From NCBI RefSeq assembly GCF_001712795.1, contig NZ_KV757585.1, forward strand, positions 121,013-185,012: DNA of 64,000 bases. The letters run 5' to 3'. The notes beneath the pieces are model-generated. The model was not told where the DNA came from, ran no database searches, and saw nothing but the letters and a program-made list of their open reading frames with translations. Position numbers and translations under genes: made by a program. The DNA is from Nostoc sp. KVJ20. GTDB taxonomy: Bacteria; Cyanobacteriota; Cyanobacteriia; Cyanobacteriales; Nostocaceae. Positions 45,309-53,754 of the stretch are shown piece by piece. The first letter of the stretch is position 1, and each line of letters begins with the position of its first letter.

Positions 45309-46040
45309 ATGACTCTGCAAATTAAAAGACTTCAAGCTCCATTACTTCCAGAAGCCAAAAACCTCCTAGCTGTTTGCTTTATTTGCCTAACTGCATTTAA
45401 CGGTCTGATATTTTTGTTGACTCTATTCACCGCTTTCAGGGTCAATAAAATTGCTGATCGCAAGACGACCTTTGCCCAGTTGGTAAATGGTGAGACAATC
45501 TACATTTCCGAGCAAGACCGCAACTGGCGTTATCCAGCTGTAATTCAAAAAGTAGTTAGTGACTGGACAACCCTAACATTTAACTGGGATGACAAACTCA
45601 CTGGCACTAATCAACCAGACCAAGGCATTCAAGTTGGTAGAAATGGGCGGATTCCCACAAATACTTGGTTTGCTTCCCTGCTACTAGAACCGGAATTTGC
45701 CAAAGCTTCTCTACCGAAGATAGCCGAATTAGTTCCTACTAGCTTCTTTTCAGGTCAGCTGCGTAGCACCACTATTATTTCTTATTTGTCAGAACCGAGA
45801 GCAGTACGACCTGGGGAATGGGAAATAGACATGATTGCTACCCGTATCTTAGTTGACCGCACTACTGGTAGAGATGAGCGGATTTCTTTTAACCGCACAT
45901 TTACCGTCCAAGCAGTGGAGATTCCCCGATCTCCTTTAGGTAAAGAAGCCCCCTTGGTAGAACAGAAAATTTATGAAGTGCGATCGTCTGGACTGCAAAT
46001 TACCAAGATGGTTGAGTTCAATTCTCAGCAACGACGCTAA
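45309..46040 (+). CDS. VirB8-like transfer protein
   Basis: 243 residues. There is a short cytoplasmic N-terminus, one membrane helix (about 18-42, LLAVCFICLTAFNGLIFLLTLF) and a periplasmic domain of about 195 residues with the alpha-plus-beta look of VirB8/TraE-type NTF2-like folds. WEIDMIATRILVDRTTGRDERISFNRTFTVQAVEIPR is the conserved strand pair. It would be part of the inner membrane scaffold. It lies 17 bp upstream of the VirB10-like gene. Confidence 0.7.
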   Translation: MTLQIKRLQAPLLPEAKNLLAVCFICLTAFNGLIFLLTLFTAFRVNKIADRKTTFAQLVNGETIYISEQDRNWRYPAVIQKVVSDWTTLTFNWDDKLTGTNQPDQGIQVGRNGRIPTNTWFASLLLEPEFAKASLPKIAELVPTSFFSGQLRSTTIISYLSEPRAVRPGEWEIDMIATRILVDRTTGRDERISFNRTFTVQAVEIPRSPLGKEAPLVEQKIYEVRSSGLQITKMVEFNSQQRR

Positions 46041-46057
46041 AGGAAAAAGGTAGAATT

Positions 46058-47686
46058 ATGACCAATTCAAATCAAAACCATGAATTTGACCACATAAACG
46101 AAAACTCTGCTGATTTTTCGTCGGAATTCAACAGTACTAACGGCAATCATCGCTCTACCCAAGCCACTTTGGTTGCTGATGATGATATCAGCCTTGAAGA
46201 GGAGCAGTTGTTGGCAGGTTATAACCCTACCGCCAGTCACCTCATTTCCGAAGAATATCGCTTGAAACAAGATGCAGAAGGAGCAGTAGAGCGACCGTTA
46301 GCAGAAAAACCTAGTGTTCGACTAGGTTCAGTAGTTGCCTTAGTGGGAATGGTTATTGGCTCTGTAGCACTGATCTGGTTTGGATTTCTCCAACCGAAAC
46401 CTCCTGTTAAACAGGTAGTTCAAACTCCTACTACATCTCCAAAAGGCGAACCAGTTTTAGATGAATCTGCCGAACTTAAAAGCAGATTAGCGTTTCAAGA
46501 CCAACGGCAACAACTTAAAGTGGAACCTGTTGCTGCTAAATCCCCAAATCCAACCTTACAAAATAAACCCAAACCAACGCCATCTCGTCAGACTTTTTCA
46601 CCGCGCACAACTCCTACATCGCCCATAACACCAATAACTCCTGTAAGAATTTCTCAACCTGCGCCCCCAGTAGTGCGGTATATTTCTCCCAATCCTGTTA
46701 GTTATCAAGCTTCAACACCAATACGACAGCCTGAAAGGAATGTCGATCCTTTCCAACAGTGGAGCCAACTAGCTAGCCTGGGACAGTCGCAAATCGGTAA
46801 CTCTAAAGCAGCTGAAACTCAGTCAGAAGTTGCTGTTAACACTCAAACTCCAACAAGCTTGAAACCAACAGCTAGGCCATCCATTTCCACTCCCGAAGAC
46901 CCTGGTATTCAAACAGTTTTAATTGGCTCCAAAAGCACTGACAGTAAAACTGATAACTTGACTCCAGGAATGGTAGGTATCCTCAATCGCACCCCTGTAG
47001 CTACAACCAATCTTAATGTCAATGAAACTAAAGAGGTAGCACTGGGTACATCTGCCCCAGGTAGAATTATCATGCCGATGATTTGGGATCAGGGAGGCAA
47101 TAATAAGAGCGATCGCTTTGCCATCGAGTTAACCAAACCTCTCACAGCCACAGATGGCACGGTGGCACTCCCAGCTGGTACTGTTTTAGTAACGAAAACA
47201 GTGGCAGTAGGTAAAAAGAATAACTTAGTATCTGCTAGTGCGATCGCGCTGATTTATCCTGACTCCCAAGGTACAGTCAAACAGGAAACCATTCCGGCTG
47301 AGACTTTTTTAATTCGCGGTCGAGGACAGCAACCGTTAATTGCTAAAAAGCTGAATGATGTGGGGACAGATATTGCCCAACAAGATTTGTTAGTTGGATT
47401 ACTCAGTAGTTTGGGTAAGGTGGGAAGCATAGTGAATCAGCCCCGCACTCAATCTAGCACTGTTGTTTCTAGTGGCACTTTTAACCAAAGTACTATTACT
47501 AGTAACTCTAATCCTCAGATTTGGGCGGCGGCGCTGGAAGGCTTTTTTAGTCCAGTCAGTGAACGTCTGTCTAGACGCTCTGACCAAGCAGTGCAAGAAT
47601 TACTAGAACGTCCAAATATCCAGTTTTTACCTGAAGGTACAGAAGTCTCGGTTGTCGTCAATAGTTTTTTGAAAGTTGAACGATGA
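46058..47686 (+). CDS. VirB10/TrbI-like channel protein
   Basis: 542 residues. A cytoplasmic N-terminus (1-89), one membrane helix (about 90-109, GSVVALVGMVIGSVALIWFG), a Pro/Thr/Gln-rich periplasmic linker (about 115-290) and a C-terminal domain (IIMPMIWDQGGNNKSDRFAIELTKPLTATDGTVALPAGTVLVTKTV) of the VirB10/TrbI type. It ends with LPEGTEVSVVVNSFLKVER. It should span the periplasm and join the outer membrane part. There is a good AAAGG-type SD and close spacing in the operon. Confidence 0.8.
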   Translation: MTNSNQNHEFDHINENSADFSSEFNSTNGNHRSTQATLVADDDISLEEEQLLAGYNPTASHLISEEYRLKQDAEGAVERPLAEKPSVRLGSVVALVGMVIGSVALIWFGFLQPKPPVKQVVQTPTTSPKGEPVLDESAELKSRLAFQDQRQQLKVEPVAAKSPNPTLQNKPKPTPSRQTFSPRTTPTSPITPITPVRISQPAPPVVRYISPNPVSYQASTPIRQPERNVDPFQQWSQLASLGQSQIGNSKAAETQSEVAVNTQTPTSLKPTARPSISTPEDPGIQTVLIGSKSTDSKTDNLTPGMVGILNRTPVATTNLNVNETKEVALGTSAPGRIIMPMIWDQGGNNKSDRFAIELTKPLTATDGTVALPAGTVLVTKTVAVGKKNNLVSASAIALIYPDSQGTVKQETIPAETFLIRGRGQQPLIAKKLNDVGTDIAQQDLLVGLLSSLGKVGSIVNQPRTQSSTVVSSGTFNQSTITSNSNPQIWAAALEGFFSPVSERLSRRSDQAVQELLERPNIQFLPEGTEVSVVVNSFLKVER

Positions 47687-47859
47687 TACCAATTTGGTAC
47701 AAGTAGCCAGCAATTTAAAATTCAAACAGATTGAAGTCGAGTTATCTACAGCATTCTGGCTCTTGAATAGATACAAACTGAACATTCTACAACTTAATTT
47801 TTGAGATTACTAGAACAGTTTATAAGTCAAAACTTCTAGTCCAAAATTCTTTCATTGGT

Positions 47860-48675
47860 ATGAAACAATTTGCCACTCTTGTTATTGCTAGCACCACAAT
47901 ACTATTTGGGGTGACGATACCTGTTGTACAGGCACAAGCACAAACTCCTGCATATCGCTTGATTGAACGGGATATGGCTGCAAGCAATAGGATTCAGGTT
48001 CAAGTTACTCCAGGACGTGCTACGCCCATTAGCTTCACTCAAACCGACGAGGCGATCGCCTACATTTTGGTAGCAGACCCTTCACGACTGGTCTACACCA
48101 CAGATACAGATTTAAAAAACGGACGCGCTACAACCATCTTTCTGAGGGCAATCCAACCGCTAAAGTTTCCAGGGGCTACCACCACTGCCATTACTAACTT
48201 ACTTGTCCAAACTGTAGACAAAACGGGACAAAAACGACTCTACAACTTCGATATCGTTCCAGTGCGTAGAAACACTGGGTATGTTGGTATTCAGATTGCA
48301 AATGCGTTCGTCATACCCCTACAGGGAAGCAAGCTACGCGCAGCGTCTCCGATAGGCTTCGGCACTGCACGTAGACACCGAACAGCTTCTGAAAATAGCG
48401 CAATCGCTGGACAACAGACACTATTAATAGATAAAAATCGCAGAGCGAGAGTAGATGATATTGAAACTGGGCTGAGAATTGCTATTAATCGGGGTTACAC
48501 CAACAAAAGCGATCCAGTTGTTCCTAAAGTGCAGCAAATTTTATCTCTGTTGCGAAATAGCAAAGTAACAATCCCAGAAGCAGCTACATCTGTTGGTGTT
48601 CCAGTTGAGGTTATTTCTGAATTAGGAAGAATCGCCTTAAATGACCGCCTACTCAGACTAGGACAGCAGCGCTAG
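47860..48675 (+). CDS. VirB9/TraK-like secreted transfer protein with in-frame repeat
   Basis: 271 residues with a signal peptide (FATLVIASTTILFGVTIPVVQAQA). The mature part is rich in beta strands (RIQVQVTPGRATPISFTQTDEAIAYILVADPSRLVYTT, TIFLRAIQPLKFPG, NLLVQTVDKTGQKRLYNFDIVP) like TraK/VirB9 secretin-type proteins of the outer membrane complex. The end is helical (QQILSLLRNSKVTIPEAATSVGVPVEVISELGRIAL). Residues about 154-172 (FVIPLQGSKLRAASPIGFG) are encoded by a small dispersed repeat (48322-48375), which seems to have been inserted in frame. It is the last gene of the transfer operon. Confidence 0.65.
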   Translation: MKQFATLVIASTTILFGVTIPVVQAQAQTPAYRLIERDMAASNRIQVQVTPGRATPISFTQTDEAIAYILVADPSRLVYTTDTDLKNGRATTIFLRAIQPLKFPGATTTAITNLLVQTVDKTGQKRLYNFDIVPVRRNTGYVGIQIANAFVIPLQGSKLRAASPIGFGTARRHRTASENSAIAGQQTLLIDKNRRARVDDIETGLRIAINRGYTNKSDPVVPKVQQILSLLRNSKVTIPEAATSVGVPVEVISELGRIALNDRLLRLGQQR

Positions 48676-48716
48676 AGGTGATGCACAGGGGAAAATAGAA
48701 AGGAATTGACATTTAA

Positions 48717-51413
48717 TCAAGTTTTTAATACCTCAATGATCTTGTCCACAAGTTCCATTGGCTTAATTGGCTTGGCAATAAAAAGTTGAAACCCTGCTTT
48801 TAAAATACGTTGCTCATTTTTGGCTTCAGCAAAAGCAGTGAGAGCGATCGCTGGAATTTGTCCCCCTTTCTCCATAGTGCGGGAGCGAACCTGACGAATC
48901 AAGGTAAAGCCATCCTCATCTGGCATACTGATATCACTAATCAGTAGAGCAGGCGATTGCTGTTCTAAAAGTGCCAATGCTTCTTTTACTGATGCTGCCA
49001 CTAATACATCTGCCCCGACGCTCTGGAGGACAGTCTGCATTAACATCCGAGCATCTGCATCGTCATCCACAACCAGAATGCACAAGTTCTGCAATTGGGT
49101 AATTTTCTGATTACCATGCAGCAATTCTCCTACTACTAGTTCCTCATTACTCAACTGCGTTGTCATTGTTACGATAGGTAGCCTCACCGTAAATGTAGAA
49201 CCCTTGCCGAATCCCGCACTGGCTGCTGTGATATTGCCATTGTGGAGTTGTACAATTGTGAGAGCGATCGCAAGTCCTAACCCTAATCCACCAGCAGAAC
49301 GAGTAGTTGAAGCGTCACGCTGACTAAACCGTTCAAAGACGAATGGTAGAAATTCTGCTTCTATGCCCCTCCCTCGATCAATAACAGTAATCTGAGCCTG
49401 AGACTCAACTTGTTCCAACCTGACCTCTACACTTTCATTTTTGGAACTAAACTTGATTGCATTTGAAAGCAAATTCCAAACCACCTGTTGTAAACGAATG
49501 GCATCACCCAAAACGTTGGACACAGCATCAAGATGTAACTTAATTTGAATGCCCTTTGTTTCGGCTGACAATCGAATAGTATCTGCTGCTGACCGAATTA
49601 CACTTGCTAGGTCAACAGGTTCGATTTCCAAATTCATCTCGCCCTTCTGCATCCTAGCCAAATCCAGCAAATCGTCAATTAAGCGAACTTGTAGACGGGC
49701 ATTCCGCTCAATCGTTTCCAGTCCCTCAATTTTCAGTGCTTCATCCATCTCAGATTCAGTTAGCAATAGTTGCGCCCAGCCGTGGAGATTATGCATGGGA
49801 GTACGTAACTCATGAGACAAGACAGCGACGAATTCATCCTTTACTCGATTTATTTCTGCCAGTTCCTCAGTCTTTTGTCTCAGTTCTTCCTCTACACGTT
49901 TTTGTTCAGTGATATCAATACCGATTAAAAATGCGGCTCTGTTCTGGTCATATTTTTGAGCCACAATTAAATAGCTACGATCTGCGCTTATGGATTTCAA
50001 CTCATATAATGCTTCAGATTGATCTTCAGCAAAGAAATTTTGCACGAACTCACGAAACCCATTACCATTAGCTAAAAAACCAATATCCTGACCAACAAAA
50101 GCTTCGGGAGGCAAATTAAAACTATCAGCTAAGTGCTTGTTGACACCTAGATAGCACAAATCGGAACTGACCCAAGATACAATTCCAGGTACAGCCTCCA
50201 ATACAGTCTGCAACTGATCTCTAGCAGCTTGCAATTTTCTTTCTGTCTGGTTACGCTGGGTTATATCTAGAAATACACTTACACACCCCCGCACTTTTCC
50301 ATCTTCATCAAATAAAGGGGCAGCATACTGCGAGAGATTAATTCTCACACCATCATTACGAACCACCTCAATCTCAGAATCCAGTATTTCCACACCATGA
50401 GTGGTAGCATATTGCATAGCTAGTTCTTCTGGAGCTAGTTCTCTGCCATCCTGGTAAACTTTAAAGTTAGTTGGACGTTCATCATTAGGAGCGCTGAGAG
50501 AGGCATTTGCGTCAACAGGTATGCCCAGCAGTTTAGCAAGAGCCGGATTAGCTCGAATAGTTCGGCATTCTGGATCTTCTGCAATGCCAATGCCAGTTGG
50601 AATCACCTCTAACAAAGTTTGTAGTTCTTTAACTCGTCGATTTAAAGCTTGGTTTAACTTGATAATTTTTGCTTCTGCTTGTTTGCGGTTCGTGACGTTT
50701 TGGAAGATTGCCAAGCCCGTCAGAATTTTACTATTTTCATCTTTGACTGGAAAAGTTTGTATTAGATAAACTTGATTGTTATAAGGGATTTCAATACACA
50801 TTGGAGTACCCTGTAAGGTACTACGGTAAACTGGTTCTATCAGTTCGTAAGTCTCAGGGAGAAGAGTTTCGTGCAGCGTTTTACCTTGGAACTCCTCTTT
50901 TGGTAAACCAAAGATTTGCAGTTCTGTACCCTCAGCACCCATAAAGCGCATATCTCGATCAAAGAGAAAAACTACTCCATTGGGTAGATTTTGGGTTAAT
51001 GTTCGGTATAGTTCTTCACCTTGACGAAGTGAACGCTGACTCTGCAATAAATCTTTTAGATTGATTTGGGCTTCTGTTTTATCAGAATCTGACTGCTGTT
51101 TGCTTGACTGAAAGTTAGCAGTTAGCGCACTTATTAATAGACCCTCGATAACAAATAATACAAATTCCAAACTATTGAGAGTAGAAGATGGGTTTGTAAA
51201 AAAGTAATGACTAGCTAAAGCAGCCAAAAACACTGATGTCAATCCTGAAATGATACTACCGTACCAAGTACTTATAGAGATAGCAATCAGCCACAAGCTG
51301 AAAGAACTTGTAATTCCGGTTAGATGCTCTAGTCCCAGCTTTACTAGCAAGGTTACTCCCACACTGAAAAATGCAATCCTGTAGGGCAGGTATTTTTGTT
51401 TGATAAATAACAT
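48717..51413 (-). CDS. membrane hybrid histidine kinase (DUF4118-PAS-HisKA-HATPase-receiver)
   Basis: 898 residues. Four N-terminal membrane helices form a DUF4118/KdpD-like sensor (about 10-110). Three PAS-type domains follow (NLPNGVVFLFDRDMRFMGAEG; EVIPTGIGIAEDPECRTIRANPALAKLLG; EAVPGIVSWVSSDLCYLGVN). Then HisKA (LSHELRTPMHNLHGW), HATPase (VVWNLLSNAIKFSS, VIDRGRGIEAEFLPFVFERF, GLGLGLAIALTIVQLHNG) and a C-terminal receiver (LVVDDDADARMLM, LLISDISMPDEDG, FIAKPI). It should sense an internal or membrane signal and pass phosphate to its receiver. It is convergent with the transfer operon, ending 41 bp from it. Confidence 0.9.
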   Translation of the reverse strand: MLFIKQKYLPYRIAFFSVGVTLLVKLGLEHLTGITSSFSLWLIAISISTWYGSIISGLTSVFLAALASHYFFTNPSSTLNSLEFVLFVIEGLLISALTANFQSSKQQSDSDKTEAQINLKDLLQSQRSLRQGEELYRTLTQNLPNGVVFLFDRDMRFMGAEGTELQIFGLPKEEFQGKTLHETLLPETYELIEPVYRSTLQGTPMCIEIPYNNQVYLIQTFPVKDENSKILTGLAIFQNVTNRKQAEAKIIKLNQALNRRVKELQTLLEVIPTGIGIAEDPECRTIRANPALAKLLGIPVDANASLSAPNDERPTNFKVYQDGRELAPEELAMQYATTHGVEILDSEIEVVRNDGVRINLSQYAAPLFDEDGKVRGCVSVFLDITQRNQTERKLQAARDQLQTVLEAVPGIVSWVSSDLCYLGVNKHLADSFNLPPEAFVGQDIGFLANGNGFREFVQNFFAEDQSEALYELKSISADRSYLIVAQKYDQNRAAFLIGIDITEQKRVEEELRQKTEELAEINRVKDEFVAVLSHELRTPMHNLHGWAQLLLTESEMDEALKIEGLETIERNARLQVRLIDDLLDLARMQKGEMNLEIEPVDLASVIRSAADTIRLSAETKGIQIKLHLDAVSNVLGDAIRLQQVVWNLLSNAIKFSSKNESVEVRLEQVESQAQITVIDRGRGIEAEFLPFVFERFSQRDASTTRSAGGLGLGLAIALTIVQLHNGNITAASAGFGKGSTFTVRLPIVTMTTQLSNEELVVGELLHGNQKITQLQNLCILVVDDDADARMLMQTVLQSVGADVLVAASVKEALALLEQQSPALLISDISMPDEDGFTLIRQVRSRTMEKGGQIPAIALTAFAEAKNEQRILKAGFQLFIAKPIKPMELVDKIIEVLKT

Positions 51414-51956
51414 AGAGATGGGAGCAACGGGATGGGATTTTGTAAGGCCGGATAAAAAACGAGCGATGTCTACGGCAGGCCACGCCTACACTAAAAACTA
51501 TTTTCAGTGTAATAAAACATTTAGTATATTTAAATACGTAGTAATGCGTAATTAGGTCTAATGTATGGTGACATACGCGAAAATTTGTAATGACAAGAAT
51601 TCAAGTAGGATTTCCGAGTAGCAATAATTTTAAGATTGAAGATGTTTACCTTAATGGAAAAATATATATGTGCAATTTCAGATTTAACTAAATCATCTGA
51701 ATCTTAAAAAACTTTGGCATTGCATAAATGCGGCATTAATTGGCGGTTGAAACCATTGAAAATTTGTTCCAAATTGTCCGGAATTATCCCATGATTCAGC
51801 AATACCAAAACTTTTAATATATTGATTTCTGATGATGCCGAATGGATATAGAAACATATATTCCTCAAACCAGAAGGAGTATTGTTTTTCGGAGAAGTAA
51901 AACCAACAGCTATCGCTGCATTGAGTGGATCAATTAATATAATTAGCGAAGCGATG
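51414..51956. other. 543-bp intergenic region upstream of the helicase gene
   Basis: No gene is supported. From 51852 a frame is open in phase with the helicase (KHIFLKPEGVLFFGEVKPTAIAALSGSINIISEA), and could be an N-terminal extension or a relic of another gene. AAGGAG (51874-51879) lies too close to the TTG at 51882 to serve it well. Confidence 0.4.
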
Positions 51957-53330
51957 ATGATCCAAACACTTCCTACTTTCGCTGCAACAGGTTCTTTTCC
52001 ATTTCAACTAACCCAGCAGCAGCAAAAAGCTCTAGATGCAATGTGGACATTTATACAGCCAACTGTGATAGCTGCTTTATTTCTGCTGGTTGGCTATGCT
52101 GGAACTGGCAAGTCAACTATTGTTTTCCAATTAGTTAAAGTTCTTGTCGCTACGGGTAAGCGAGTTGTACTGACTGCACCCACTAATAAAGCTGTAGGTG
52201 TGCTGCAACGTATGGCGGCAGAAAATGGCGTAACTGGGGTAGAATTCTTCACCATTCACCAGTTGTTAGGACTGGGTATAGTAACTAGAGGTAAAGAGAA
52301 AGTACTTGACCAAACTGGGCCTTCTTACATCAATCTATTTGATGTTGTCTTTATTGATGAATGTTCCATGATTGGCAAACAACTCTGGCGCTGGATTGAG
52401 GATGTTGCTAACCAATCATCCACCTGGATAAAAATCAAAATTATTCTCATGGGCGATCCAGCACAGTTAAATCCAGTTAATGAAGGAAAATCCCCCAGTT
52501 TTCAAGTACCAGATAAAGCAGTATTGACTCAAGTTGTGCGTCAGGGAACTGGTAGTCCTTTGTTAGAGTTTGTCACCGCTTCTCGCTATGCAGTTACCAA
52601 GAGCAAGTATCCTTTTGAGCCTTATGCCAAATATCTGCCTGATAAAAGTAATGGGGCGCTGATGGTTAAACGTCAAACTTTGCTGCGCTATGCCTGCAAA
52701 AAGATGAAGAGAGAATTTGCTCAAAACCCAGATTGTTTCCGAATTTTGTCATGGACTAATACTCAAGTTGACTTTTACAATCAGCAGATTCGCACACATT
52801 TATATGGTGAAAATCTCAATCGCTTTATTCCTGGAGAGAGATTAATCACCAGAGATCCTGTGATGGCTCCTGATGGTAAAACTACGATTCTTTCTACATC
52901 TACAGAGTTTACTGTTTTAGATGTCTTTGGGGATCGTTACAACAACTATGATACTTGGAGGTTAAAGGTAGAGACAGATGAAGGGATTGTGCGTCAAATC
53001 TATGTTCTGCATGAAGATGAGCAAAAACAATTTGACCAAGAAACCAAACGCTTACTCAAAAGTGCCAAGCGTAATCCCTTTCTGTGGAAGCAGTACTACA
53101 AACATTCAGAGCAGTTTGCCAACATCAGAAACTGCTTTGCATTAACTGTTCACAATAGCCAAGGTAGCACTTTCTTGGAAGCGGGTATTGATGGTAAAGA
53201 TTTGAGTAAACGACTTTATCCAGAACGAGGAGATGACAGTAAGGCAGTACTGGCAAAGATTAGAGAGTTTAATCGTTTGTACTATGTTTCTAGCTCACGG
53301 GCTAGACAACGGATATTAGTTATCCGGTAA
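51957..53330 (+). CDS. RecD/Pif1-like superfamily 1 helicase
   Basis: 457 residues from ATG 51957 (MIQTLPTFAATGSF). Starts at 51954 or upstream at TTG 51882 are possible. Motif Q/I: FQLTQQQQKALDAM and VGYAGTGKST (46-54). Motif Ia: VVLTAPTNKAVGVL. Motif II: VVFIDECSMIG. Motif III: ILMGDPAQLNPV. Motif V: ALTVHNSQGSTF. Motif VI: YYVSSSRARQRILVI. This is the RecD2/Pif1/Dda type that moves 5' to 3' on single strands. It may help plasmid replication, recombination or transfer. A group II intron relic follows 10 bp after the stop. Confidence 0.9.
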   Translation: MIQTLPTFAATGSFPFQLTQQQQKALDAMWTFIQPTVIAALFLLVGYAGTGKSTIVFQLVKVLVATGKRVVLTAPTNKAVGVLQRMAAENGVTGVEFFTIHQLLGLGIVTRGKEKVLDQTGPSYINLFDVVFIDECSMIGKQLWRWIEDVANQSSTWIKIKIILMGDPAQLNPVNEGKSPSFQVPDKAVLTQVVRQGTGSPLLEFVTASRYAVTKSKYPFEPYAKYLPDKSNGALMVKRQTLLRYACKKMKREFAQNPDCFRILSWTNTQVDFYNQQIRTHLYGENLNRFIPGERLITRDPVMAPDGKTTILSTSTEFTVLDVFGDRYNNYDTWRLKVETDEGIVRQIYVLHEDEQKQFDQETKRLLKSAKRNPFLWKQYYKHSEQFANIRNCFALTVHNSQGSTFLEAGIDGKDLSKRLYPERGDDSKAVLAKIREFNRLYYVSSSRARQRILVIR

Positions 53331-53340
53331 TAATTGTGTA

Positions 53341-53414
53341 TAGCACGTGTGATGCGAAAGTATCACGCACGGTTCTGAAGCCGAGTCACGTTGGCGACAA
53401 TGTGGCTTAGGGTA
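53341..53414 (+). ncRNA. 3' end (domains V and VI) of a group II intron, relic
   Basis: AGC-A-CGTGTGAT-GCGAAAGT-ATCACGCACGG-TTCT (53342-53376) reads as domain V: the 5' AGC, a long stem, a GAAA tetraloop and the closing GGTTCT. Compared with the usual GAGCCGT start it has one extra A. AGCC...CAC against GTG-GCT (53379-53407) can form domain VI. No reverse transcriptase or 5' part is present, so it is a truncated copy. Confidence 0.75.
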
Positions 53415-53587
53415 ATACAGACTGGATAACCAAACCCAAGAACTTTTCCGGTGCTTATAATTGCACCTCTACCAATCTCGAAGACTGGAGTGCCTTCGGA
53501 TTAATGATGGATCTAGCAATGATGGGCTGCCTTCAACTGGCGAAGGACACCAATGACCGACTAGATAAGATAGCTGCCGAAATTTAG
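53411..53587 (+). pseudogene. gene 3' fragment directly after the intron relic
   Basis: A frame of 58 residues (NTDWITKPKNFSGAYNCTSTNLEDWSAFGLMMDLAMMGCLQLAKDTNDRLDKIAAEI) ends at a TAG. It has no start codon or SD of its own before the first ATG, which is in the middle. It begins where the intron ends, so it is probably the 3' exon of a gene whose first part has been lost. The protein is not recognised. Confidence 0.5.
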
Positions 53588-53754
53588 TTTCTGTTGCGTC
53601 TTTAAGGGCGATCCTTCCTTTCATGGTTGCGATCGCCTATGGTGGGCGGTTACGCTATTGCTGCTGGGCATCGTTCATAAAGGAATAATACGGGCATTTT
53701 AATTTTTTAAAATTTTTCGCAATAATACTTGTTAGCAAGGAAGGGATAGTAATT

